NCBI RefSeq assembly: GCF_014490485.1
Contig: NZ_JACTVA010000036.1
Coordinates: forward strand, 1 to 57,526
Source: Teichococcus aerophilus
Lineage (GTDB): Bacteria > Pseudomonadota > Alphaproteobacteria > Acetobacterales > Acetobacteraceae
DNA length: 57,526 nucleotides
Reading direction: 5' to 3'
This document shows, piece after piece, positions 17,349-26,361 of this stretch. The notes under the pieces were generated by a model that saw only the letters and a program-made list of their open reading frames with translations, was not told the origin of the DNA and did not search any database. The position numbers and the translations under genes are program-made. Every line of letters begins with the position of its first letter. Positions within the stretch are counted from its first letter, which is position 1.

Positions 17349-18047
17349 CTATTCCCGCCGCAAGATCCCATCCACCAGCCGGTCCGCCCAGGCCCGGCTG
17401 CGGAAGGCGGCGCGCAGGGCGTGTTCGTCGTAATCCTGCTCCACCCAGTCCAGGAACGGCTTGGGGCCGTTGGTGCGGGTGAAGGCGGCGTATTCGCGGA
17501 AGAAGGCGTCCAGGATACCGGTCTTGCTGGCGGAGACGTGGCCGTGGCGCCAGGAGAGCTGGCGCATCGCCTCCTCCACCGGGCGGCCCTGCATCATCAG
17601 CCATAGCCCGGCGGCCAGGCCGGTGCGGTCGGCGCCGGACTTGCAGTGCAGCAGGGCGGGCTCGCGCATCTCGCGGAAGATGCCGGCCAGGCGCAGGATG
17701 CGGTCCTTATGCGGCGCGCCCCGGCTTTCCAGCGGCGCGTCGATCTGCACCAGCCCCAGCCCCGCCGCCGCTTCCCGCCCCAGCGCGTCGGAGCCGCAGC
17801 TCTCCCGCAGCCCGCGCAGGTTGATGACGGTGCGGATGCCGAAGCGCTGCGCGGCGGCGCGCAATTGCCGCGGGCCGGGGTGGTTGGAGCGGTAGAGGCG
17901 CCCGGCCTCCACCACGCCCCAATTGCGCCAGAGCAGGCGCAGCACCGCGTGGTCGACGAACAGGCTGTTAGTCCAGGCGGCACGGCGGCCGGCTGCGGAG
18001 GTGAGGTCTTGTGCCACGTCGCGGGTATGGGGGGGCGGGGGCGCCAC
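17349..18047 (-). CDS. Dual-specificity / tyrosine phosphatase family protein
   Basis: 232 residues from a GTG at 18047; a GTG at 18017 is an alternative. The P-loop HCKSGADRTG is at residues 134-143, with nucleophile Cys135 and Arg141 (CX5R). VINLRGLRES near 75-84 and a likely general acid in QIDAPLESR near 103 complete the cysteine phosphatase pattern. The last 60 residues include FFREYAAFTRTNGPKPFLDW, seen in bacterial DSP-like proteins. It may act on phosphotyrosine or phosphoinositide-like substrates. It lies 25 nt after a VOC protein gene on the same strand. Confidence 0.82.
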   Translation of the reverse strand: MAPPPPHTRDVAQDLTSAAGRRAAWTNSLFVDHAVLRLLWRNWGVVEAGRLYRSNHPGPRQLRAAAQRFGIRTVINLRGLRESCGSDALGREAAAGLGLVQIDAPLESRGAPHKDRILRLAGIFREMREPALLHCKSGADRTGLAAGLWLMMQGRPVEEAMRQLSWRHGHVSASKTGILDAFFREYAAFTRTNGPKPFLDWVEQDYDEHALRAAFRSRAWADRLVDGILRRE

Positions 18048-18072
18048 GGCAAGGGCCAGGGGTGGCGGGGCT

Positions 18073-18474
18073 TCAGGGACGGCGGGTGGAGAACCAGTCG
18101 TGGCCCTCGGGGTCCTTGGCGGAATAGGTCACGCCGTAGCCGTGGTCCGCCAGGTCCTGGGTGATGCGGGCGCCGGCGGCGCGGGCGCGGTCCCGGTGCG
18201 CCTCCACATCCGGCAGGTAGACGAACACGCCCTGGGTGGTGGTGCCCCCGGCCACGTCCAGCGGGCTGGCCATGCCGAAGGCCTTGCGCCCTTCCGCACT
18301 GGCGATCTGCCCCAGCATGATGCGGCAGCCCTCCAGCATCATCTCGGCATGCAGGCCGCCGCCGGGCGTCTCGTTCCGCAATGTCTCGGTAAAGCCGAAG
18401 GCGCCGGTCAGCCAGTCCAGCGCCGCCTTCACGTCGCGGTAGATCAGGTAGGGGATGATCTCGGCCTTGCCCAT
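18073..18474 (-). CDS. VOC (glyoxalase/bleomycin-resistance fold) family protein
   Basis: 133 residues from the ATG at 18474. The start IIPYLIYRDVKAALDWLTGA, followed by FGF, and the end YGVTYSAKDPEGHDWFSTRR match the PhnB/YdcJ-like branch of the VOC superfamily (paired beta-alpha-beta units around a metal site). The reaction is unknown. It sits between hemF and a phosphatase gene on the minus strand and may be cotranscribed with both. Confidence 0.8.
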   Translation of the reverse strand: MGKAEIIPYLIYRDVKAALDWLTGAFGFTETLRNETPGGGLHAEMMLEGCRIMLGQIASAEGRKAFGMASPLDVAGGTTTQGVFVYLPDVEAHRDRARAAGARITQDLADHGYGVTYSAKDPEGHDWFSTRRP

Positions 18475-18526
18475 GGTGCGATGACGCAACGAATCCCGCC
18501 CCCGCGTCACGCCGGCAGGCGGGTGC

Positions 18527-19444
18527 TCAAGCCCATTTCACCTCGGGCGGCAGCGACATCAGGATCGCCTCGGTGTTACCGCCGGTCCGCAGGCCGAACA
18601 GCGTGCCGCGGTCGTGCAGCAGGTTGAACTCCACGTAGCGGCCACGCCGCAGCAACTGGTGCTCACGCTCGGCCGGGGTGAAGGGCTCGGCCATGCGGCG
18701 GCGGACGATGGCGGGGTAGGCGGCCAGGAAGGCCTCGCCGACATCGCGGGTGAAGGCGAAATGGTCGGGCAGCCGGCTCTCATCCGCATCGTCACGGCCA
18801 AGCCAGTCGTAGAAGATGCCGCCCAGGCCGCGCGGCTCGTTGCGGTGGGGCAGGAAGAAGTACTCGTCGCACCACTGCTTGAAGCGCGGGTAGTAGGCGG
18901 GGTCGTGGCGATCGCAGGCGGCCTGGAAGGCGGCATGGAAGCCGGCGGCGTCCTCCAGCGACTCGGGGGCATCCATGGCCATCGGCGTCAGGTCCCCGCC
19001 GCCGCCGAACCAGGCCCGGGTGGTGGCGATGAAGCGGGTGTTCATGTGCACGGCCGGCACGCGGGGGGAGCGCATATGCGCCACCAGGGAGATGCCGGTG
19101 GCGATGAAGCGGGGGTCCGATTCGGCGCCGGGAATATTCTTGCGGAAATCCGCGCTGAACTCCCCATGTACGGTGGAGACGTTGACGCCGACCTTCTCGA
19201 ACACCCGGCCCCGCATCACGCTCATCACCCCGCCGCCGCCTTCAGGGCGGCTCCAGGCGGTGCGCTGGAAACGCCCGGGTGCCGCATCGGCCAGGGGAAC
19301 GGCGCCAGGAACGGCCCCGGCCGCGCCGCTTGCGGCACACTCGTCCTCGATAGCCTCGAAGGCGGCGCAGATCCGGTCCCGCAGCGACTCGAACCAGGCG
19401 CGGGCGTCCGGGGCGAGGGGGTGGGAGAAGGCGGTTTCCGGCAT
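18527..19444 (-). CDS. hemF: Oxygen-dependent coproporphyrinogen III oxidase
   Basis: 305 residues, normal for HemF. Visible motifs: [20 protein letters not shown] near residue 71, [12 protein letters not shown] then [11 protein letters not shown] near 130-153, [20 protein letters not shown] near 190, and [20 protein letters not shown] near 269. It converts coproporphyrinogen III to protoporphyrinogen IX using O2, in haem synthesis. It is divergent from petABC, whose cytochromes need haem, with a 255-bp shared control region in which no FNR-type box could be confirmed. Confidence 0.96.
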   Translation of the reverse strand: MPETAFSHPLAPDARAWFESLRDRICAAFEAIEDECAASGAAGAVPGAVPLADAAPGRFQRTAWSRPEGGGGVMSVMRGRVFEKVGVNVSTVHGEFSADFRKNIPGAESDPRFIATGISLVAHMRSPRVPAVHMNTRFIATTRAWFGGGGDLTPMAMDAPESLEDAAGFHAAFQAACDRHDPAYYPRFKQWCDEYFFLPHRNEPRGLGGIFYDWLGRDDADESRLPDHFAFTRDVGEAFLAAYPAIVRRRMAEPFTPAEREHQLLRRGRYVEFNLLHDRGTLFGLRTGGNTEAILMSLPPEVKWA

Positions 19445-19699
19445 GGCATGCGCTTTCCTGGTGGCCAGGGCGGGCGGCTAGCCCAGCAAAGGGGGGCCTC
19501 GCAACCGCCGGGAGTAAAAGTGGCACGCCAGCGGCGATTGCCTCACCACGTTACGTGCCTTTATATGGCGGCAGCGCAACGTCGGCAGCACAGCTTCACG
19601 GCTGCCCGGAGCGCCCCCGCGCCTGTATGATTGCGGGGAATGACCTGCGGCCCATCTGCCCTGCCAGGAACGGGTGGCCGCCAACAGGGACGATGAGGA

Positions 19700-20275
19700 A
19701 TGGCCGATACGCTTGCGCCGAGCAGCAGCCCGCCCACTACGGGTGGCCCGCATGCTCCCGCCGACGGAACGAAGCGGGATTTCCTGAAACTGGTTGCGGG
19801 TTCCTTCGCGGCGGTCGGTGTAGGCGCCATCGTGTGGCCCTTCATCCACTCCATGAACCCGGCCAAGGACGTGCTGGCGCTTGCCAGCACCGACGTGGAC
19901 ATCACCCATGTCGCCGAGGGTCAGGCCGTCACCGTCATGTGGCGCGGCAAGCCGGTCTTCGTCCGCCACCGCACGGCCAAGGAGATCGAGGAGGCCAAGG
20001 CCGTCCCACTCTCCGAGCTGCGGGACCCGCAGACGGACCAGGCCCGCGTGACGCGGGAGCCCTGGCTGATCGTCGTCGGCGTCTGCACCCATCTCGGCTG
20101 CGTGCCGCTGGGGCAGAAGTCCACCGACCCGCGTGGCGACTACGGCGGGTGGTTCTGCCCCTGCCACGGCAGCCACTATGACACCGCAGGCCGTATCCGC
20201 CGCGGCCCCGCCCCCCTGAACCTGGCTGTCCCGGAATACGAGTTCCGGTCCGACACCCAGGTCCGCATCGGCTGA
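19700..20275 (+). CDS. petA: Ubiquinol-cytochrome c reductase Rieske iron-sulfur subunit
   Basis: 191 residues. [20 protein letters not shown] (about residues 25-44) is the membrane anchor with a Tat-type signal. The 2Fe-2S ligands are in CTHLGC (129-134) and CPCHGS (153-158). The C-terminal [14 protein letters not shown] is standard. It accepts electrons from ubiquinol at the Qo site and passes them to cytochrome c1. It is the first gene of petABC; the next ATG follows 11 nt after its stop. Confidence 0.97.
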   Translation: MADTLAPSSSPPTTGGPHAPADGTKRDFLKLVAGSFAAVGVGAIVWPFIHSMNPAKDVLALASTDVDITHVAEGQAVTVMWRGKPVFVRHRTAKEIEEAKAVPLSELRDPQTDQARVTREPWLIVVGVCTHLGCVPLGQKSTDPRGDYGGWFCPCHGSHYDTAGRIRRGPAPLNLAVPEYEFRSDTQVRIG

Positions 20276-20286
20276 GGACGGTACCC

Positions 20287-21555
20287 ATGGCCGGTCTCCA
20301 TAACAGCGAATTCGCCAACCCCGTCGTCCGCTGGATCGACCAGCGCATGCCGGTGTTCACCATGATGCAGAAGGAGTACGGGACCTTCCCGACTCCGCGG
20401 AATTTCAACTACTTCTGGAATTTCGGCGCCCTGGCCATGATCAACCTCGTGATCATGATCGCCACCGGCATCTTCCTGGCGATGAACTACACCGCCCATA
20501 CCAGCCTGGCCTTCGACAGCGTCGAGCGCATCATGCGCGACGTGAACTACGGCTGGCTCATCCGCTACGTGCACATGAACGGCGCCTCGATGTTCTTCAT
20601 CGTGGTCCTCGTCCATGTCTGGCGCGGCATGTACTACGGCTCCTACAAGGCACCGCGTGAGCTGCTCTGGATGCTCGGCGTCGTCATCTACCTGCTGATG
20701 ATGGCCACCGCCTTCATGGGCTACGTGCTGCCCTGGGGCCAGATGTCCTTCTGGGGCGCCACCGTCATCACCAACCTGTTCTCGGCCATTCCGCTGGTCG
20801 GCAACAGCATCGTGACGCTGCTATGGGGCGGCTTCTCCGTGGACAACCCCACGCTGAACCGCTTCTTCAGCCTGCACTACCTGCTGCCCTTCGTGATCGT
20901 GGGCGTGGTGTTCCTGCACGTCGCCGCGCTGCACATCACCGGCTCCAACAACCCGCTGGGCATCGAGCCCAAGGGGCCGCAGGACACGCTGCCGTTCCAC
21001 CCGTACTACACGGTCAAGGACAGCGTCGGCATCGTCGTCTACCTGATGGTGTTCGCCGTGCTGGTGTTCTTCGCGCCGAACTACCTGGGCCACCCGGACA
21101 ACTACATCCCGGCCAATCCGCTCTCCACGCCCGCGCATATCGTGCCGGAATGGTACTTCCTGCCGTTCTACGCCATCCTGCGCGCGGTGCCGGACAAGCT
21201 GATGGGCGTGCTGGCGATGTTCGGCTCCATCCTGCTGCTGTTCGTGCTGCCCTGGCTGGACGGCTCCAAGGTCCGCTCCATGCGCTTCCGCCCGATCGCG
21301 AAGTGGCTGTTCCTGCTCTGGACGGTCAATTTCTTCGTGCTGATGTGGGCGGGCGGCAAGCCGGCCGAGGGCGTCTACGTCCTGATCTCCCGCCTCGCGA
21401 CGGCCTATTACTTCGCGTACTTCCTGGTGCTGCTGCCGCTGCTGGGCAAGATCGAGCGCCCGCTGCCGCTGCCCGAGAGCATCAGCCGCCCCGTGCTGCG
21501 TGGGGGCGGACCGCTGCCCGGCGCCGCCACTGCCCAGCCGATGGAGAAGGCGTGA
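20287..21555 (+). CDS. petB: Cytochrome b subunit of the bc1 complex
   Basis: 422 residues, about eight membrane helices, typical of proteobacterial cytochrome b. [20 protein letters not shown] begins helix [21 protein letters not shown] and [20 protein letters not shown] carry haem-ligating histidines. The Qo motif is [13 protein letters not shown] near residue 288, and [19 protein letters not shown] lies near 140. It holds two b haems and both quinone sites. The cytochrome c1 ATG starts 1 nt after its stop. Confidence 0.97.
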   Translation: MAGLHNSEFANPVVRWIDQRMPVFTMMQKEYGTFPTPRNFNYFWNFGALAMINLVIMIATGIFLAMNYTAHTSLAFDSVERIMRDVNYGWLIRYVHMNGASMFFIVVLVHVWRGMYYGSYKAPRELLWMLGVVIYLLMMATAFMGYVLPWGQMSFWGATVITNLFSAIPLVGNSIVTLLWGGFSVDNPTLNRFFSLHYLLPFVIVGVVFLHVAALHITGSNNPLGIEPKGPQDTLPFHPYYTVKDSVGIVVYLMVFAVLVFFAPNYLGHPDNYIPANPLSTPAHIVPEWYFLPFYAILRAVPDKLMGVLAMFGSILLLFVLPWLDGSKVRSMRFRPIAKWLFLLWTVNFFVLMWAGGKPAEGVYVLISRLATAYYFAYFLVLLPLLGKIERPLPLPESISRPVLRGGGPLPGAATAQPMEKA

Positions 21556-21556
21556 C

Positions 21557-22339
21557 ATGGCGCTTCGTTTCGTGAAGACCGCGGCCCTGGCCGCGGCGAT
21601 CAGCCTGTCCGCCGCGATGTCGATGGGTGCCGCCCGGGCGGCGGAGGGCGAGGTGCATATCCCGCCCGCCGGCTTCTCCTTCAGCGGTGCCCTCGGCACC
21701 TATGACCGGGCCGAGCTGCAGCGTGGCTTCCAGATCTACAAGGAAGTCTGCTCGGCCTGCCATTCGATGCACCTGCTCTCCTACCGCAACCTGCGCGATA
21801 TCGGGTTGAGCGAGGCGGAAGTGGCCGCCGTGGCCGCGTCCGTGCAGATCCAGGACGGCCCGAACGACAATGGCGAGATGTTCGAGCGCCCCGGCCGCGC
21901 CTCGGACCGTTTCCGCAGCCCCTTCGCCAACCCGGCGGCGGCGCGCGCGGCGAATAACGGCGCCCTGCCGCCGGATCTCTCCGTCATCACCAAGGCCCGC
22001 AACGGCGGCGCGGACTACATCCACGCGCTGCTGATTGGCTATGCCGAGCCGCCCGCCGGCCTCACCCTGGCGGAGGGGATGCACTACAACCAGTACTTCC
22101 CGGGCCACCAGATCGCCATGGCGCCGCCGCTGTCCCAGGACGGTCAGCTGACCTTCGGGGACGGCACCAACGCCACCGTGGACCGCATGTCCCGCGACGT
22201 CTCCGCCTTCCTGAACTGGGCGGCGGAGCCGGAGCTGGAGACGCGCCGCGCCATGGGCGTGCGGGTGCTGATCTTCCTGGCCATCCTGGGTGGCCTGACC
22301 TACGCCGTGAAGCGCAAGGTCTGGGCCGACGTCCATTAA
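21557..22339 (+). CDS. petC: Cytochrome c1
   Basis: 260 residues from the ATG at 21557. A signal peptide ends near MGAARAAEG (about residue 29). The haem c motif is CSACH (65-69). The sixth ligand is probably the Met in QIAMAPPLSQDG. A C-terminal anchor (GVRVLIFLAILGGLTYAVKR) lies near 235-254. It passes electrons from the Rieske protein to soluble cytochrome c. The operon ends at the terminator at 22374-22401. Confidence 0.96.
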   Translation: MALRFVKTAALAAAISLSAAMSMGAARAAEGEVHIPPAGFSFSGALGTYDRAELQRGFQIYKEVCSACHSMHLLSYRNLRDIGLSEAEVAAVAASVQIQDGPNDNGEMFERPGRASDRFRSPFANPAAARAANNGALPPDLSVITKARNGGADYIHALLIGYAEPPAGLTLAEGMHYNQYFPGHQIAMAPPLSQDGQLTFGDGTNATVDRMSRDVSAFLNWAAEPELETRRAMGVRVLIFLAILGGLTYAVKRKVWADVH

Positions 22340-22373
22340 GGACGTTCGCCAAACCCTCACTTGACCTGGACCA

Positions 22374-22401
22374 GGGCCGCCCGCACAGGGGCGGCCCTTT
22401 C
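22374..22401 (+). terminator. Rho-independent terminator of petABC
   Basis: A 9-bp GC-only stem, GGGCCGCCC (22374-22382) with GGGCGGCCC (22389-22397), is followed by TTTCC. The T-tract is short but position and stem strength fit. It ends 38 nt before the MTA phosphorylase start. Confidence 0.8.
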
Positions 22402-22439
22402 CTGTTCTGGCCCACCCCTTGTTCGCGGAGACACGCTCC

Positions 22440-23330
22440 ATGACCGACACCATCGAACCCGTCATCGGCCTGCTGGGCGGTTCCGGCCTCTATGACATCG
22501 ACGGGCTGGAGGATCGTGAGTGGCGCACGGTCGAGAGCCCCTGGGGCAAGCCGTCCGACCAGCTGCTGTTCGGCCGTCTCTCCGGCGTGCGCTGCGTGTT
22601 CCTGCCGCGCCACGGCCGCGGCCATCCGCTGACGCCGTCCGACCTGAACTACCGCGCCAATATCGACGTCATGAAGCGTGCGGGGGTGACGGACATCCTC
22701 TCCCTCTCCGCCGTCGGCTCCCTCAACGGGGACCTGGCGCCGGGCACCTTCGTGATCGTCGACCAGTTCATCGACCGCACCTTCGCCCGCCAGAAGTCGT
22801 TCTTCGAATCCGGCTGCGTGGCGCATGTCTCCGTCGCCCACCCGGTCTGCCCGCGTATCGGCGACGCGGTGGAAGCGGCGGCGCGGGAGATCGGGCTGAA
22901 GCACAAGCGCGGCGGTACCTACCTGACCATGGAAGGCCCGCAATTCTCGACCAAGGCGGAGAGCGAGCTGTACCGCGCCTGGGGCTGCGACGTGATCGGC
23001 ATGACCAACATGCCGGAGGCCAAGCTCGCCCGTGAGGCGGAGATTTGCTACGCGACGGTGGCGATGGTCACCGATTTCGATTGCTGGCACCCGGACCATG
23101 ACGCCGTGACGGTCGATGCCGTGGTGAAGGTGCTGCTGGCGAATGCCGACCGCGCCAAGCAGCTGGTGAAGACCGTGGTGCCGATGCTGGGCCAGACGCG
23201 CGGCCTGTGCCCCGCCGGCTGCGACCGCGCGCTGGAATACGCGCTGGTGACGGCGCCGGAGAAGCGCGACCCGGCTCTGCTGGCCAAGCTGGACGCCGTG
23301 GCCGGCCGGGTGCTGAACCGGGCTGCCTGA
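22440..23330 (+). CDS. mtnP: S-methyl-5'-thioadenosine phosphorylase
   Basis: 296 residues from the ATG at 22440. PVIGLLGGSGLYDIDGLED near residue 8, the phosphate-site FLPRHGRGHPLTPSDLNYRA near 54-73, GGTYLTMEGPQFSTKAESEL near 158 and VIGMTNMPEAKLAREAEICY near 187 are the MTAP/PNP family II motifs. It splits methylthioadenosine into adenine and methylthioribose 1-phosphate (purine and methionine salvage). A guanine deaminase gene follows 3 nt later, so this looks like a purine-salvage pair. Confidence 0.93.
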   Translation: MTDTIEPVIGLLGGSGLYDIDGLEDREWRTVESPWGKPSDQLLFGRLSGVRCVFLPRHGRGHPLTPSDLNYRANIDVMKRAGVTDILSLSAVGSLNGDLAPGTFVIVDQFIDRTFARQKSFFESGCVAHVSVAHPVCPRIGDAVEAAAREIGLKHKRGGTYLTMEGPQFSTKAESELYRAWGCDVIGMTNMPEAKLAREAEICYATVAMVTDFDCWHPDHDAVTVDAVVKVLLANADRAKQLVKTVVPMLGQTRGLCPAGCDRALEYALVTAPEKRDPALLAKLDAVAGRVLNRAA

Positions 23331-23333
23331 GGC

Positions 23334-24632
23334 ATGGCGCGGCGGGGTCTTCGCGGTACGGTCCTGACCTTCACGGGCGACCCGTTCCTGGCCGATGACC
23401 CCGCCGCCACCCTCTCCATCACCGAGGACGCGTTGGTGGTGCTGGAGGGCGGCCACATCGCCGTCATCGGCCCCTGGAGCCCGGAACGGGCGAGGGGGCT
23501 GGAGGTGACGCACTACCCGGATGCCATCCTCTGCCCCGGCTTCATCGACTGCCACGTCCACTACCCACAGACGCAGATGATCGGCGCCCATGGCGCCCAG
23601 CTGCTGGACTGGCTGGAGCGTTACACGTTCCCAACCGAAGCGCAGTTCGCCGATGCCGGCCACGCCGCCGCCGTGGCCAAGCTGTTCCTGGCCGAGCTGC
23701 TGCGCAACGGCACCACCACGGCCGCCGTGTACTGCACCGTCCACCCGCAATCGGTGGAAGCCTTCTTCACCGAGTCACACCGGCTGAACACCCGGATGAT
23801 CGCCGGCAAGGTGCTGATGGACCGCAACGCCCCCGCCGCGCTGCTGGACACGGCGGAACGTGGCTACGCCGAATCCAAGGCCCTGATCGAGCGCTGGCAT
23901 GGCCATGGCCGCCAACTCTACGCCGTGACCCCGCGCTTCGCCCCGACCTCGACGCCCACGCAGCTGGAAGCCGCGGGGCGGCTATGGCGGGAACACCCTG
24001 GCACCTACCTGCAGACCCATCTCAGCGAGAACCAGAAAGAAGTCGCCTGGGTGCAGGAGCTGTTCCCGGACCGCGCCGGCTACCTGGACGTCTACCACCA
24101 GGCGGGGCTGACCGGGCGGCGCGCCATCTTCGGCCACGCGGTGCATCTGACGGAGGCGGAGTTCGCCTGCTGCCACCGCACCGGTTCCGCCCTGGCGCAT
24201 TGCCCAACCTCCAACCAGTTTCTTGGCAGCGGGCTGTTCCCCCTGTTCCAGGCCCGGCGGCGGGACCGCCCGGTCTGCGTCGGCCTGGGCACCGACCTTG
24301 GCGCCGGCACCAGTTTCTCGCTGCTTGGCACCCTGGGCGAGGCCTACAAGGTCGCCCATGCGCAGGACACCACGCTGGAGGCCTTGCACGGCTTCTACCT
24401 GGCCACGCGCGGCGGGGCGGAGGCGCTGGACCTGGTGGATAGCATCGGCAGCATCGCCCCGGGCCATGAGGCCGACATCGTGGTGCTGGACCTCAAGGCG
24501 ACGCCACTGCTGGCTTTCCGCCTGGCCCACGCGCGGGACTGGGCGGAAAAGCTCTCCGTGCTGATGACGCTGGGCGACGACCGCGCCATCCGCGCCACCT
24601 GGGTGGCGGGCGAACTGCGCCACGAGCGGTGA
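23334..24632 (+). CDS. guaD: Guanine deaminase
   Basis: 432 residues. Amidohydrolase zinc ligands His74 and His76 lie in PGFIDCHVHYPQTQMIGAHG, a motif specific to guanine deaminases; further ligands are in YLQTHLSEN (near 226) and GLGTDLGAGTSFS (near 317). It hydrolyses guanine to xanthine and ammonia. It starts 3 nt after the MTA phosphorylase stop, in the same operon. Repeat family B begins 8 nt after its stop, and its hairpin may end the transcript. Confidence 0.93.
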   Translation: MARRGLRGTVLTFTGDPFLADDPAATLSITEDALVVLEGGHIAVIGPWSPERARGLEVTHYPDAILCPGFIDCHVHYPQTQMIGAHGAQLLDWLERYTFPTEAQFADAGHAAAVAKLFLAELLRNGTTTAAVYCTVHPQSVEAFFTESHRLNTRMIAGKVLMDRNAPAALLDTAERGYAESKALIERWHGHGRQLYAVTPRFAPTSTPTQLEAAGRLWREHPGTYLQTHLSENQKEVAWVQELFPDRAGYLDVYHQAGLTGRRAIFGHAVHLTEAEFACCHRTGSALAHCPTSNQFLGSGLFPLFQARRRDRPVCVGLGTDLGAGTSFSLLGTLGEAYKVAHAQDTTLEALHGFYLATRGGAEALDLVDSIGSIAPGHEADIVVLDLKATPLLAFRLAHARDWAEKLSVLMTLGDDRAIRATWVAGELRHER

Positions 24633-24640
24633 GGCGCTGA

Positions 24641-24703
24641 TGAGAGGGGCGCCGCCCCTCTACACTCTCCTCGCCAAAGGCCTCAGGCTTCTGGAAACCC
24701 GAT
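24641..24703. repeat. Repeat family B, copy 1
   Basis: About 60 nt starting TGAGAGGGGCGCCGCCCCTC (8-bp stem, 3-nt loop), then ACTCTCCTCGCCAAAGGCCT and TTCTGGAAACCC. It aligns closely with 41641-41702, 17 kb away, and weaker similarity runs on to a shared AAGCGG. It lies between convergent guaD and dienelactone hydrolase genes. Confidence 0.7.
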
Positions 24704-24986
24704 TTGGGGGCGCCTGAAGGGAAGCGGTCGCAGCGACGTATCCCGGACAGGAATCGTCGGATCGCGTCAGATCTTATGCTCTGCTGGAAGGCTTGCAGGA
24801 GACCCGGACTCTGCGGCCTCGATAGCAGTGACCTGAACCCGCTGCGGGAGCATCCCACGACGATCCCGGCAAGCCGCTTCCAGGCGACGCGCCCAGGTCA
24901 CTCGCGATCAGAACACCAAAGGCCGTCAGACGCTCCCCCGAGATGCCGCCGCACGGGCAATGGGGCAGGGGAGCGACTTCACCCAC
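24704..24986. other. Intergenic remainder after guaD
   Basis: 283 nt between repeat B copy 1 and the end of the dienelactone hydrolase gene. No gene, RNA or clear terminator is recognised. Short open frames here have no family features. Confidence 0.4.
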
Positions 24987-25649
24987 CTATTTCAGGTGCT
25001 GGGCGAAGAACCCCAGGCTGCGCTGTTCCGCCAGCATGGCATCTGTCGGGCTGTAGACCGGGCGTTCCTCGCAGGAGAAGCCGTGGCCGGCACCGGGGTA
25101 GGTGAATACTTCCACCCCAGGCTGTGCGGCGCGGATGGCCTCCACGTCGGTCTGCGGGATGCCCTTGTCCTCCTCACCAAAATGCAACTGCACCGGGCAG
25201 TGCGGCACTTCCTGGCGCGTCGCCGCGATGCCGCCGCCGTAATAGCCGACCGCGGCGCGGAAGCTGTTGCTGCGCGTCGCGCCCCACCAGGCAATGGTGC
25301 CGCCCCAGCAATAGCCGATGATCCCCAGCGGAATGCCGGCCGGCAGCGCCGCCGCGGCGGCCTCGATATCCAGCATCACCTGGGCATCGGTGATCTTGCC
25401 GCGCAGGGCGAGGCCCTTCTGAACATCCTCCTGCGTGTAGCCCAGCTCCGCATCACGCTCCGCCCGGTCGAACAGCGCCGGGCTGACGACGGCGAAGCCC
25501 TGCTGGGCATAGGTCTCGCACACATGGCGCATGTGGCGGTTCACGCCGAAGATCTCCTGCACCACCACCAGGCCTTGCCGCGCATCGGCCGGGCCGGTCT
25601 TCCAGGCCGAGAGGGTGTGGCCGTCGCTGGCTTTGAGTTCGATCCGCAT
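24987..25649 (-). CDS. Dienelactone hydrolase family protein
   Basis: 220 residues from the ATG at 25649 (AGGAGA upstream); the frame extends upstream only into non-coding sequence. The alpha/beta-hydrolase triad is Cys114 in IIGYCWGG, Asp161 in FGEEDKGI and His189 in GAGHGF. VVVQEIFGVNRHMRHVCETY near 28-47 is the DLH lead motif. Members open dienelactones in chlorocatechol degradation or act on other esters. No catechol genes are near, so the natural substrate is uncertain. It is divergent from the DUF4169 gene across 54 nt. Confidence 0.9.
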   Translation of the reverse strand: MRIELKASDGHTLSAWKTGPADARQGLVVVQEIFGVNRHMRHVCETYAQQGFAVVSPALFDRAERDAELGYTQEDVQKGLALRGKITDAQVMLDIEAAAAALPAGIPLGIIGYCWGGTIAWWGATRSNSFRAAVGYYGGGIAATRQEVPHCPVQLHFGEEDKGIPQTDVEAIRAAQPGVEVFTYPGAGHGFSCEERPVYSPTDAMLAEQRSLGFFAQHLK

Positions 25650-25703
25650 GCCGTATTCTCCTGCCACGTTTGCAAGGCTGGCGCCTGGGTTTATCCTGGC
25701 CCC

Positions 25704-25898
25704 ATGGCCGAAATCGTCAACCTCAACCGGTTCCGCAAAGCCGCCGCCAAGCAGGAAGCCACCCGCCAGGCGGACGCCAACCGGGTGAAGTTCGGCCGGG
25801 ACAAAGCCACGAAGGCGCGGGACACCGAAGCGGAGCGCCGCCGCCAGGCAGTGCTGGACGGGGCGGCGCTGGAGCGGGACCCGAAGGGCAAGATCTGA
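25704..25898 (+). CDS. DUF4169 family small protein
   Basis: 64 residues from the ATG at 25704. EIVNLNRFRKAAAKQEATRQ near the start and a highly charged helical body ending LERDPKGKI match DUF4169, a small alphaproteobacterial family of unknown role. It is divergent from the hydrolase and stops 16 nt before repeat copy 4. Confidence 0.82.
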   Translation: MAEIVNLNRFRKAAAKQEATRQADANRVKFGRDKATKARDTEAERRRQAVLDGAALERDPKGKI

Positions 25899-25913
25899 CG
25901 GTCTTATATGCAG

Positions 25914-26335
25914 TAAGGCCGGGAAAGGAATTCCCCGGGCCCCTTCTTTTTTTCTGAGAGTCTTCGGGTGTGGATGTGGGGACGTTGGCCATTCTGGCCC
26001 GACCGGGTTTCCACCGATGGTTCGTGACTGCCGAGGGCGACCGTTCAGCCCGGATGACACAGTCCTGCTCATGGCCGCAGCAGCCAGTCCTGAAGCCCCA
26101 CGCCAACTGACAGAAAAAAGGATGGGATTTCGGGGGAATTCATTCCCCTGACCTTCTTTCCCCGTCCGATGTCGATCAGCCTTGGACCTCCGGTGACTGA
26201 TGGCTCAGCCCGCGTGGCCCATATTCAGCATCACCAAGTCGCGATCACCAAGTCGCGCCCGCTCTCGGTCCTGAAGCGCCACGCCAAACGCGCAAAAAGA
26301 AGATGGGGTCCGGCGAAGCCTTTCCCCGGCCTTCA
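25914..26335. repeat. GAATTC-hairpin repeat, copy 4 (one left arm, two right arms)
   Basis: Fills the 463-nt gap between the convergent DUF4169 and histidine kinase genes. Left arm 25914-25961; first right-type arm 26108-26157 (GGGGGAATTCATTCCCC); second right-type arm 26288-26335 (CCGGCGAAGCCTTTCCCCGG). The interior core (GGTTCAGCCCG-like) occurs before each right arm, so half of the unit looks duplicated. A 14-nt tandem duplication ATCACCAAGTCGCG lies at 26230-26257. Confidence 0.8.
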
Positions 26336-26361
26336 CCCACCATGCCGGAAGAGCGCCTCCG

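Noticed and set aside
19445..19699. FNR or haem-responsive site between hemF and petA
   Set aside because: Expected from the genes, but no TTGAT-N4-ATCAA-type or other convincing operator was found in the 255 nt.
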